Below are positions 1-8,349 of a stretch of DNA of 36,714 nucleotides, piece by piece. The translations under genes were made by a program, and so were the position numbers. This DNA comes from DYKG01 sp964596185. GTDB taxonomy: Bacteria; Muiribacteriota; Ozemobacteria; Ozemobacterales; Ozemobacteraceae. The stretch is from the NCBI GenBank assembly GCA_964596185.1, contig CAZQUE010000044.1, positions 1 through 36,714 of the forward strand. The letters are read 5' to 3'. The first letter of the stretch is position 1. Each line of letters opens with the position of its first letter. The notes below the pieces were generated by a model. It was not told where the DNA came from, did not search any database, and saw nothing but the letters and a program-made list of their open reading frames with translations.

Positions 1-204
1 ACCGAGACAACAATTCGTAAAACTCACCTTTTCTGAAACTGGCCAGGTTTTATCAGCTATTAGTAGCATCAGTTGCGGAGCATCTTCTTCAAATGCCGAC
101 TTCCATTCAATATCAAGTTTTAGCAGGCTTGAATAGGCCAGTTTGGCTATTTTTTCACTTTGGGCATCTCTTTTGGTGTCCCAGGCAATTCTAAGCAATG
201 TCAT
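1..204 (-). CDS. Hypothetical protein, N-terminal 68 residues only (runs off the window)
   Basis: An open frame starts with ATG at 204 directly after the TAA stop of the preceding gene (205-207) and stays open to the left edge, giving 68 residues beginning MTLLRIAWDTKRDAQ. Stop and start abut with no spacer, which suggests translational coupling, so it is probably the eighth gene of the defence operon. The visible part is hydrophilic and mixed helical, with no signal peptide, membrane segment or motif I recognise. The product is unknown; its length and domains lie outside the window. Confidence 0.55.
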   Translation of the reverse strand, partial: MTLLRIAWDTKRDAQSEKIAKLAYSSLLKLDIEWKSAFEEDAPQLMLLIADKTWPVSEKVSFTNCCLG

Positions 205-1023
205 TTACACCCATCCCGGTTTGATTTCTCCAATTTCCTTACCAAATAGCCATGGCATTTCTTTTGAACAAATTAACTTGGAATCTGAGATTCCTATGGC
301 TTTAAGGGCTTCAAGCAATGATGAATTTCTTAGCTCCTGGGTTGGTTTAGGGATCTTGTGTGGGAACATTAAATTCCTGAATCCTCGAAGACGATTCTTT
401 AGTGATGCGTCTGATCGGATTCTTTGTGAAAGTTCTGAGTCGAGCCTTCTAGTGTGCTCGGCCTGATAATTCCAAAATTGAGACATTTGATAAAAGGCAT
501 CATTCTCTTTAACAGCAAAATGCAATTCTGCTACTACCGCGCGTGCTTCACATCTAGCAATAATTGCATCAATAAGAGGTGATTCCCATTTTTTAACAAT
601 AAGCTCCCTTTTGTTTACCACTTCTTCAAAATCAAGCGCTTCTTCTATATGATCGCTGATGCGGCGTTCTTCAAGTTGAGATTTAATTGAAAGCCCAATC
701 TTTTCAGGCGTCGTAAAACTCAGTATCGGAACAGAGTCTTCCAGTCTATGCATTATTATAAGTTGCTGAATTCGGCCCAAAATAGCTGTTTCATCATCAA
801 GCTCTCTTTTAGAGGCTTTACCAAGCAATCGATACTGGCGGTTGAGTAGTGCTGCTACCACATGCCTTGCGCGGCTTCGCAATCGCAGCCAGCGCCAAAG
901 AATCCATTCAAACCGATATTGATTACTGAAAAGCAATTCCCATTGCTTCATTGCGGAATGGGTTATTTTTGTTGCTTCATCAAATTTTTCTACTAGAATT
1001 GGGTGAATGGCTATATCCCCCAA
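205..1023 (-). CDS. Uncharacterised helical protein of the defence operon
   Basis: I do not recognise this 272-residue protein. It is predicted to be largely helical and rich in Arg, Glu and Leu, with an Arg/Trp-rich stretch at about residues 43-55 and a basic segment near 200-215 that could bind nucleic acid. It has no signal peptide, membrane span, Walker motif or obvious nuclease motif. The longest reading starts with TTG at 1023, overlapping the end of the upstream gene by 13 bases; an ATG at 951 would give a protein 24 residues shorter. The overlap argues for the TTG, but the ribosome site is poor for both. It sits between another unknown gene and the gene at the window edge, with no spacer downstream, so it is very likely co-expressed with the DUF499/DUF1156 defence genes. 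Confidence 0.65.
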   Translation of the reverse strand: MGDIAIHPILVEKFDEATKITHSAMKQWELLFSNQYRFEWILWRWLRLRSRARHVVAALLNRQYRLLGKASKRELDDETAILGRIQQLIIMHRLEDSVPILSFTTPEKIGLSIKSQLEERRISDHIEEALDFEEVVNKRELIVKKWESPLIDAIIARCEARAVVAELHFAVKENDAFYQMSQFWNYQAEHTRRLDSELSQRIRSDASLKNRLRGFRNLMFPHKIPKPTQELRNSSLLEALKAIGISDSKLICSKEMPWLFGKEIGEIKPGWV

Positions 1024-1844
1024 TTCCCTGGGGTATAGAGGCGGGCATTATGCTTTTCCCTGATATTGCTACCCCACCTTTTTGCGCAAAACAGATCTAT
1101 TGTTTCGCGCTCTTTTTCGAAGCTATTTATTCCTACATTTGCTCGAAATGCAGTCAATATTCTTGATGCCGTTGGGCTATTTTTATCCGGAGTAGAGATA
1201 AATCTAATTGCTTTATCATCAACCCCTGTTATTGTAACTCTGTTTTCATAATTAAAAAACTCTGCATGTCTAGGTCTTTTGCCAGTCCAGGCAACAGTTT
1301 TTCTTGTTGCCATCCTGTATTGTTCCAGGATATATGCTGGAGCAATCGACGAGCAAAAAGCTTCATGAATAGCCTTAATTCCCCCACCTGTTTGGTCAAA
1401 GGTTTCAAGTGCATTTTTGATTGAAAAGCCACAACATTTTTCGCCGAAACAGTTGTCCAGGTTGATCTTATCTCTAAAAAGCCTTTTTTTTACAGCTTCA
1501 AAAGCCAGTGGTTTTTCACTATTCAGCTTTGAAATGCCGATTTCAAATTTGAGCCTTTGCCAGCATCTATAGGCACTAGTGTTAAATTTGAAGCAGATTT
1601 CTGCAAATTTTTTCAGATTTCTTTTCTCTTTGAACACAACTACAACGCCAGCCAGGTCAATATCATAAGCGATTTCACAGCCGAAGATTTCATTCCATTT
1701 TTCTTCAGGGTTTATTACGTGCTTAGCAAAATGCTCTAAAAAAGTTACATCCCACATGTCTATGAACTTCTGTCGATCTTCCGGGCCTTGTTCGGCCTTC
1801 TTCCAAATAACAGTCCATGGCATGATTTCATTTTTCTTTTTCAT
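1011..1844 (-). CDS. Uncharacterised protein downstream of the DUF499 gene
   Basis: This 277-residue soluble protein has no family I can name. It starts with ATG at 1844, after a GGTAAAGA-type ribosome site, 36 bases below the DUF499 ATPase gene. A hydrophobic strand followed by a basic stretch (YDIDLAGVVVVFKEKRN, about residues 59-75) and a Cys-rich patch (about 133-139) are its visible peculiarities. DUF3780, an accessory that recurs beside DUF499/DUF1156 genes in other genomes, is a position-based candidate, but I cannot confirm it from the residues seen. Its C-terminus overlaps the next gene by 13 bases, so the two are probably translated together. A role in phage defence is inferred from context only. 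Confidence 0.7.
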   Translation of the reverse strand: MKKKNEIMPWTVIWKKAEQGPEDRQKFIDMWDVTFLEHFAKHVINPEEKWNEIFGCEIAYDIDLAGVVVVFKEKRNLKKFAEICFKFNTSAYRCWQRLKFEIGISKLNSEKPLAFEAVKKRLFRDKINLDNCFGEKCCGFSIKNALETFDQTGGGIKAIHEAFCSSIAPAYILEQYRMATRKTVAWTGKRPRHAEFFNYENRVTITGVDDKAIRFISTPDKNSPTASRILTAFRANVGINSFEKERETIDLFCAKRWGSNIREKHNARLYTPGNWGI

Positions 1845-1880
1845 TCTTTACCAATCTCATTAATCAATTACAACCAAAAA

Positions 1881-4709
1881 TCACTCCCAGGTTTTGTTGG
1901 TGAACTTGAGGCTGGTTGCGTTTTCGCTTATCGCACGTTTTTTGTCATCGGCAATGCCATTGGGGAAGTTGGCCTGGATTTCAAGTGTAATTTTGACTTC
2001 AGCGTTGGGGTCAGATGCAAGGTGCGAAATAACTTCTTCGGAAATAGTTACCAGGTTGAGTTTTGCCGTTGCTGCGGGTATCTCTACAGTACCGATAAAG
2101 CTTTGCGCTTTCGGCAAAACAACTGGCTGAGGTGGTTTGATGCCCTCTTTGTTCGTTAAACCAACTTTGTTGTCATGGCCTGGTTCAGGTTTAACCTTGT
2201 CGTATGAACCATTGGCTTTTCTTTTTGCTTCTGCTTCCTGTTCTTCAAGAAATTTCTGATATTCTTCCGCTTTTTCTGGTTTAATCAGGAGAAGGGTGTT
2301 ATCGAGCTGAACATTTGTGGTTCCAAATTTGAAGCCTTCATATTTTCCCTCATTATGACCATAAGCGATACCGAAGAAATCTCTGGATTCAGCGCCGCTT
2401 TTTATGGCTTTTTCAAGCGTGCCTTGATTTTTTAGCCGGGGTAAATAAAGGTAACGCTGGCTATCTTCCCAGAATTTCATTGCCAGGGCCTCTGTGGTTT
2501 CACCTTTCCAGTAAAACTCATTCATTCGGCTGCGAAGATGGATTGGTGACCAGGTTTCAATGATCAGTTCATTTTCCAGGCATACTCGCTCTATTTCACT
2601 GTTTAATGAACTGGCACTCGTATTCAACTGGTAAGATTCAACAATCTGCTGGTCGAGCGCAGAGTATTGGGCTGGGCAAAGAAGCCATTTGAAGCATTCT
2701 CGCGCAATAGAAGGTAAAACTTTTTCGGTATTTGCAAGTTCGGTTTCAGCTTGCTTTTTCTGTAGTTGATCAATATTCAGGCGATCTTCTTTTACGTCAG
2801 TTACGATTGACTGCCATGCCAGCACTGTTTTTATATAATCTTCAAAGCGGCTATAGGCGCCGTTGTCAGCGGCAAGAAAAATAAGGCGGTTGCCGCGCTG
2901 TCTCGGTTTGTTGCCATTATTTCTTATGAATTCAAAGACAATGTTTTCGATATGACTGGCATCATCTCGGTAATACCTGTTCTGTGGTTTCAGGATTACA
3001 AGGCGCAAAGAACTATCGTCGGGTACATCAGAATCTGGGGTGAAAATATGAACGCCATCAAATGTTAAATTTCTGGCGGTTATGGCTTTGACTACTTCCG
3101 CCATTTTGCCATTGATTTCGTTCAGATCCTTGAAGCGTTTTTTCCGGTCTTCCATTTCACGACGAAGGTTTGCTCTGGTGTCGAACCAAAACCTGGTCGT
3201 GTCGTTACCGATTTCTGCCGATCTGCTCATGTAATGAAGTCGATCAGCAAGCCGATTGAGAGCGTCTGTATAAACAGATGAATTTTGCTCAGGCTGCAGG
3301 CAGCCAAGAAGTATTTTTGCCCGGTCAATACCGCGGATTCCGGGTCTGGTTGCAACAGAAGCGGGGGCGCTGCCGAGAAAAACCGTACGGGCTACTTTTC
3401 TTGCTGCATTCATCGAACCAAAGCGAGTTTCTTTGGTTTCTAGCTCAAATGTTTCAGATCGGTCACCGTCAATATCTTTGTCTATGACAGGGTCCCAGCC
3501 GGGCCCCAAATTTAACAGAAGTTCGTTTCGTGTTTCGTTATCATACAAAGGCAAGCTTCCCGGCATGATCATTAAATCACGGTTTTCGTCTTTCCAGAGG
3601 CGATAAATAACTTTTGCCATAAGTTTAAGAACGCCTCGGGTGCGTTGGAAGTTTTCGAGGGTTGACCAGTCTTCATAAAGTCTGTCAAAAATTTCAGGGT
3701 GAATTGGGTAAGCATTTAAAAGGCGATTGCGATAATTTGATTCCTGCGTTTCACCCGGCAATTTGGAACCTTCTGCAATGTAAGTATCTATAAAACTTTG
3801 GCAGACGGCATCCCGATTTTTGTTGTCTAAAATAGGTTCAAATAGCCTTCTTCTGACAATTTCAAAGGACTCTTCTGTTGCTACAGGTTTCCAGATCGCC
3901 TGGACTCTTGCAAAAATCTTTTCAAGCGATGTCAGTGCTGAAATACCACGGTTACTACCAGCTTCTGTTTCCGATTCAGGCAAAGAGGCAAGCATAACTG
4001 CATTGGGAACAAGCTTGCAGGCTTCGGTAAGAGCTTGTAGAAAAGAAATATTGCTGTCAAAGGTTCCGCCGCTTAACTGCTGTTTGTCATGGAACTGCCG
4101 GATATAGGCGACAAGCTCATCGATCAGGATGACGCATGGCGAATAGCGACCTAGTAGGTCAGAGAGAACCTGTTTGCCGGGTGATGTACCTGATTGGTCG
4201 CTTTGTTTTACCATAGCGAAAGCTTCTTCACCCCCGAGTTGCCATGCAAGTTCACCCCACAGGGTTTTTATCGTTTGCTTTCCATATTTCCAGGATTGGC
4301 CAGGTGCATGGGCGTTACCATCGAGAACAGCAACCTTCGCCTGTTTTACATCAAGCATGCCAGCCTGATCCATTATTGAAGAAACACCGGATAGATCGAT
4401 CAGCGGGCAGGTTCTGGTGGCGAGATGATACACGGCCAGCATGGTGTGGGTTTTACCGCCCCCGAAAGCAGTTTGGAGCTGAATAACGGGTTCGCCGCCC
4501 TGACTGCATAGTCTTTTTGCAACCTGAACCAGCAAAAGTCTCATTCCTTCAGTAATAAAGGTTCGTTGAAAAAAGGCAGGGGCATCTTGGTATTCACGGG
4601 TAGCTTTGCCGTTTCTAACTGCAGTTATATCTGCTGCGAACTCTGATTGCTGGAATGTTCCTTCAAGAACGTCGGGGTGGGGTATTGCTGTTTCACGCCA
4701 TGGTTTCAT
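1881..4709 (-). CDS. DUF499-type P-loop ATPase (anti-phage associated)
   Basis: A 942-residue ATPase of the DUF499 family, which is known beside DUF1156 methyltransferases and helicases in phage-defence loci. Walker A is AFGGGKTHT at about residues 81-89, the Walker B strand is VILIDELV at about 193-200, and a sensor-like VMLASLPESE follows near 238-247. The C-terminal third is divergent and contains a charged Glu/Lys-rich stretch around 810-840. The start at ATG 4709 is supported by TTGGAG nine bases upstream. It follows the methyltransferase gene by 37 bases. It probably acts as the large motor or sensor of the complex in the cytoplasm; whether it moves DNA or gates an effector is not known from sequence. 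The family call is firm, the biochemical role is inferred. Confidence 0.88.
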   Translation of the reverse strand: MKPWRETAIPHPDVLEGTFQQSEFAADITAVRNGKATREYQDAPAFFQRTFITEGMRLLLVQVAKRLCSQGGEPVIQLQTAFGGGKTHTMLAVYHLATRTCPLIDLSGVSSIMDQAGMLDVKQAKVAVLDGNAHAPGQSWKYGKQTIKTLWGELAWQLGGEEAFAMVKQSDQSGTSPGKQVLSDLLGRYSPCVILIDELVAYIRQFHDKQQLSGGTFDSNISFLQALTEACKLVPNAVMLASLPESETEAGSNRGISALTSLEKIFARVQAIWKPVATEESFEIVRRRLFEPILDNKNRDAVCQSFIDTYIAEGSKLPGETQESNYRNRLLNAYPIHPEIFDRLYEDWSTLENFQRTRGVLKLMAKVIYRLWKDENRDLMIMPGSLPLYDNETRNELLLNLGPGWDPVIDKDIDGDRSETFELETKETRFGSMNAARKVARTVFLGSAPASVATRPGIRGIDRAKILLGCLQPEQNSSVYTDALNRLADRLHYMSRSAEIGNDTTRFWFDTRANLRREMEDRKKRFKDLNEINGKMAEVVKAITARNLTFDGVHIFTPDSDVPDDSSLRLVILKPQNRYYRDDASHIENIVFEFIRNNGNKPRQRGNRLIFLAADNGAYSRFEDYIKTVLAWQSIVTDVKEDRLNIDQLQKKQAETELANTEKVLPSIARECFKWLLCPAQYSALDQQIVESYQLNTSASSLNSEIERVCLENELIIETWSPIHLRSRMNEFYWKGETTEALAMKFWEDSQRYLYLPRLKNQGTLEKAIKSGAESRDFFGIAYGHNEGKYEGFKFGTTNVQLDNTLLLIKPEKAEEYQKFLEEQEAEAKRKANGSYDKVKPEPGHDNKVGLTNKEGIKPPQPVVLPKAQSFIGTVEIPAATAKLNLVTISEEVISHLASDPNAEVKITLEIQANFPNGIADDKKRAISENATSLKFTNKTWE

Positions 4710-4746
4710 ATCTTTGCTCCAATTAATCCTGTCATGCGTATATCTT

Positions 4747-7683
4747 TTAATCGAAAAGGCTTTTCTGGGTAGGTTTTGTGGGGATGCTTGCTGCAGCGGT
4801 TTCGATGCCGGTCCAGCTTGTGATCAGTTCATTATATGCGCGAGCGTCTTCGGCGTAGCCAAGGCGTTCGCAGAGCGTGTAAAGGCGATAAGCCAGTTGT
4901 CTGACTGCTTCCGTTTTACCGCCCAGATCCGCAAGAAGCTGCCCTGAAGCAGTTTCGCCTTCCTGCCGCAATGCTCTTATAAGTTGGTGTAGTGCTTCCC
5001 AGATTGGCAGGCGCTTATCTTTTGATGGGTCCCAGTCGGTGGGGTATTCGTTCCAGCGGCGCAGACGCACTTTGCCACTGCCGCTGAAGAGAACCCCTGC
5101 CTCGGTAAGACCATCTACGCTGGTAGCTTTGGCTCGGGCAAGAACATCGGCTTCGCCAAAAGCGCCTTCTTTCCAGGCGTTCTGTTCGAACCAGTGTAGG
5201 CAAAATTGGGTGTCGGCATCAAAATCGTCTTCGGCAAGAAAGCGGTTAATAAGCTGCAGAGCGGTTTTAACTGTCATTGGCGAGCCGTCTGCTTCTAAAA
5301 CTGCAGAATACTTTGAGAAAACTGCCATGCCTGGACCAATAATGGCTTGGGAAAGATCTACTGGCGCTACCGGTGAACGGTCATCACCTGAGCCACGAGT
5401 CATTTCATCAAGAGCTTCAGGCAGAACCATGTTAAGCTCCCGTTGAAATTCTCGGCGGGATATAGTTGTTGCGGTTTCAGACCTCTTGCGACAGACAAGC
5501 ACTATGCTTGATGCAAGCACATTTGCGCCAGAACCGATCATTCTGTATTCCTGCTCACTTCTCAATGGCCAAGTGCCGGTTACGGCAAGACCAGATTTCA
5601 GAACTGCTCCGAGAAATGTTTCCCAGCCTGTTGAAGTAGTGCCCGAAGATTTTGAATCAGACTGTTTGAATGCGTAATAAATTGTAACAGGGACTTCGGG
5701 GTGGGCCAGTTCAACAATCTGATGCATGGCTTTGGTCATGCCATTGAGGAAAAACTCTTCGGCTTTGCTTTTGCTGCCTTGTCGGTGAGGTGAGGCGATT
5801 AGCTCTTCGGATTTTGGTGTTACCATTGTTGAAAATAGATCTGGGTAAATATCTTTAATTGAGTGTCGCATCCAGACATAAAAAAAATCTGAAAGGTCGG
5901 CATAAGCAATATTATCGTAGTAAGGGGGGTCGGTTGAAACAAGTTTCCCTTGAGTAATATTTTGAGTTTGTGCGTCATTTTGTAGGGCAAAACCCTCGTT
6001 GCAGCTTGCCAATTTTAGAATGCATTTACCAATATATTCAACTACCGTTAAAAAGCTACCAACGGTGTTGGCGATAATGTTTGCTTCTGGAAAATCCCAA
6101 GTCATAGCGATTGCTTGTTTTGCAAATAGGTTCATAACCTTTTGATTCCCAGAAACCCACCTGGTCGTTGTGTTAGAGAAGTCAGCACATCGATCAACTG
6201 CAAAGCTCAAAAAAATAGAAATACCGTCGGAATAGCCTGTGGGGCCTTCACCACCTTGGGCAAGGGGCAGGTCGTTATCATTATAAAAAATGCCAGAGGA
6301 GATCGCGTCAGCCTTAATCTTTTCTCTAACTTCTGAAACAAGGTTGCTGAATGTATTCAATGCGACCAGTTGCCGGTTTGTAAACAGATCACCCCATTTT
6401 GTTAATCCATAAGGCACGCAAGTGCCTCCAGTTAATCGTGCTGGCACATTGCCTGATGGTTTCCAGTCCGGTTCGGCGCTTTTGGCAATTTTTTCCGATT
6501 CGCTATTTGGAGATAGATAAATTCTACCATTGATGCCATCGCAAACTATTGCTAGCAGCCTACTTCCCATTCTTCCTGATTTGCCTTCGCTTTTTATGTA
6601 ATCGCCATTAATCGCGGTGTTTGACAGTAAGCATACAAAATCTGCCCCTCTGCCTGAAGCTTTAGTGCCGTTTTTTGCTTCTGCTGGCGGCTTCCCGACT
6701 TTTGCCCTGAAACAATAACTATCTCCGTTAATTATTGGCTCAATATAAGCTTCTTTTCCGGTTTTGTTTGAAAGAATAAAATTTGAAATCAACGGTATGT
6801 CTACGTGAGAAAAAGCCGGATTTGGGCTTTTTACAGTTCTAGCCCATAGCCAAGCAATAACAGGCACCTCTTTGTCGAGATATGGGTTTAAATCTGGTCG
6901 TTCAGCGACCATTTCGGCAGTGATTTTGACTTTGGGGTAAAGATGGCCGATGCGTTTTTCTGCCTCTTCTCGCATCCAGGCGCCGTAGCGCCTTACGTCT
7001 TCTGCCAGACCGGCAGCCCCGACCCAGCTTTGGCTGTTCTTCAATTTTGGTTGGGCTTCACCAATTGGCAACGGCCCTACCGGAGGAAGATTTGCAAATT
7101 TAGGTGGGATCTCGATCATGGCTTTGTTAATCAAAACAGCTACCGGGTTTAAATCAGACGCCCAGGCTTCGAGGCCAAGGCGCTGGGCTTCGAGAGGAAT
7201 CGCCCCGCCACCTGCGAATGGGTCATGCAAGCCTGGCAATTTCTCAGGATCAAACAATTCAGTGGCCTGTGGGTGCTCCTTATTGAGTTCGCAGACAGCT
7301 TTCCACGAACTTTTTATCTCGGCTCTGGCACGATTTAGAACGTCTTCATTGGTGGTATTTTCCCATCTGACCAGTTCTTCGATCAGGTTGAACAATTCTT
7401 TCCTTCTTTTAGTAAAAGCAGATCGTTGCTGTGGTGAGGGCTTCTGACCCGGATTTTTTGCTTCCCACAACCCGGCAGGATCATTTACCAGCTGTGAAAA
7501 AATAACCGCCCTGGCAGCGGCAAGAGGTCGGCGAGCCCACCAATGATGGATTCCTCTTGGATGTGGCCCAATCCCTGGCATTTTTTCATAAGCACAAGCT
7601 TTATTTATCGAATCTAAAGGCAACGCTGTTTCAATGAGTTTTCTTGGTGAAATTATCGTATTATTTTGTTTTGCCTGTTCCAT
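4747..7683 (-). CDS. DUF1156 domain DNA methyltransferase (adenine/amino type)
   Basis: A 978-residue SAM-dependent DNA methyltransferase. The N-terminus (about 16-70) has the DUF1156 signature, including GIHHWWARRPLAAAR at about 44-58. The SAM-binding motif is DPFAGGGAIPLEA at about 154-166, and the catalytic motif DPPYYDNI is at about 585-592, a DPPY form expected for N6-adenine or N4-cytosine methylation. More than 400 residues between the two motifs probably hold target recognition. By analogy with DISARM and restriction-modification systems it would mark host DNA as self. A GAAGG ribosome site precedes ATG 7683, 14 bases after the HNH gene. The DUF499 ATPase follows directly, the usual partner. 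No internal damage is visible, so it should be active. Confidence 0.92.
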   Translation of the reverse strand: MEQAKQNNTIISPRKLIETALPLDSINKACAYEKMPGIGPHPRGIHHWWARRPLAAARAVIFSQLVNDPAGLWEAKNPGQKPSPQQRSAFTKRRKELFNLIEELVRWENTTNEDVLNRARAEIKSSWKAVCELNKEHPQATELFDPEKLPGLHDPFAGGGAIPLEAQRLGLEAWASDLNPVAVLINKAMIEIPPKFANLPPVGPLPIGEAQPKLKNSQSWVGAAGLAEDVRRYGAWMREEAEKRIGHLYPKVKITAEMVAERPDLNPYLDKEVPVIAWLWARTVKSPNPAFSHVDIPLISNFILSNKTGKEAYIEPIINGDSYCFRAKVGKPPAEAKNGTKASGRGADFVCLLSNTAINGDYIKSEGKSGRMGSRLLAIVCDGINGRIYLSPNSESEKIAKSAEPDWKPSGNVPARLTGGTCVPYGLTKWGDLFTNRQLVALNTFSNLVSEVREKIKADAISSGIFYNDNDLPLAQGGEGPTGYSDGISIFLSFAVDRCADFSNTTTRWVSGNQKVMNLFAKQAIAMTWDFPEANIIANTVGSFLTVVEYIGKCILKLASCNEGFALQNDAQTQNITQGKLVSTDPPYYDNIAYADLSDFFYVWMRHSIKDIYPDLFSTMVTPKSEELIASPHRQGSKSKAEEFFLNGMTKAMHQIVELAHPEVPVTIYYAFKQSDSKSSGTTSTGWETFLGAVLKSGLAVTGTWPLRSEQEYRMIGSGANVLASSIVLVCRKRSETATTISRREFQRELNMVLPEALDEMTRGSGDDRSPVAPVDLSQAIIGPGMAVFSKYSAVLEADGSPMTVKTALQLINRFLAEDDFDADTQFCLHWFEQNAWKEGAFGEADVLARAKATSVDGLTEAGVLFSGSGKVRLRRWNEYPTDWDPSKDKRLPIWEALHQLIRALRQEGETASGQLLADLGGKTEAVRQLAYRLYTLCERLGYAEDARAYNELITSWTGIETAAASIPTKPTQKSLFD

Positions 7684-7697
7684 GTCGACCTTCTTTG

Positions 7698-8336
7698 TCA
7701 GGTTAATATCTGTCTGATTGTAGAGTAAAATTCTTCTTTGCTTGCTTTTTCAAGCAACTTTTTAATATGGGCTTTAACCTCTTGTGTACAATCAGAAGAA
7801 GCAAAGCTCATCAGCCCGGCCATAATATTTTTATATTTGTCAGCTGCAGCTTTTCTTCGCGTTTTCAATCCAGTGTTATCTCCATTGAGATTAAAAATGC
7901 GCAAGGTTTCACAGGCTCGCTGCCGTGCCTGTGGCGACAAGTCGCTTCTGATAACTATTTCGCCGTTTGCCTGAAAGATAAAAAAGTATGCAGGGTCTTC
8001 TATATCAGGTTTGATAATATCTGTTGCATGTGCCAAAGATCCCAAATTGGGGTCTTTAAAACGCCCGCAGCTATTAGGATTTTCGCACGACCAGAAAAGG
8101 TTTTGCCAGTCGAATGTTTGTTCTGGGTATCTGGCTCTAGTTAAAAAATGCTCTATATGCCGATTGTGCGGGTTTGAAATATCTGCTTCGCAATAGGCGC
8201 AGAGTTTACCCTGCATTTCTTCAAGGCAATCATGGATCTGATGTTTACATGCAGCCCCAACACTCTTCCATGTTTGTTGCGGTGAAGAATAGTTTTTTAA
8301 GCATTCAGGTTCAGTTTTTCGAGTAAGTTTGTGCAT
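7698..8336 (-). CDS. ptuB-like: PtuB-like HNH endonuclease (TIGR02646 / Septu-type)
   Basis: This 212-residue protein carries a metal-binding HNH nuclease core: CxxC at residues 46-49 (CAYC), RHIEHF at 59-64 with the likely catalytic histidine, and NLFWSC at 79-84 with further Cys at 90. This layout matches the TIGR02646 family, which includes PtuB of Septu and the HNH effector of retron Ec78. Its upstream neighbour, 13 bases away, is a PtuA-like ATPase, so the pair forms a complete Septu-type cassette. In Septu the ATPase scaffolds the nuclease and licenses DNA or RNA cleavage on infection. No reverse transcriptase lies in the window, so a retron is not supported. The start at 8336 has an AAGG about eight bases upstream. 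Confidence 0.82.
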   Translation of the reverse strand: MHKLTRKTEPECLKNYSSPQQTWKSVGAACKHQIHDCLEEMQGKLCAYCEADISNPHNRHIEHFLTRARYPEQTFDWQNLFWSCENPNSCGRFKDPNLGSLAHATDIIKPDIEDPAYFFIFQANGEIVIRSDLSPQARQRACETLRIFNLNGDNTGLKTRRKAAADKYKNIMAGLMSFASSDCTQEVKAHIKKLLEKASKEEFYSTIRQILT

Positions 8337-8349
8337 TTGAGAACCTTCA

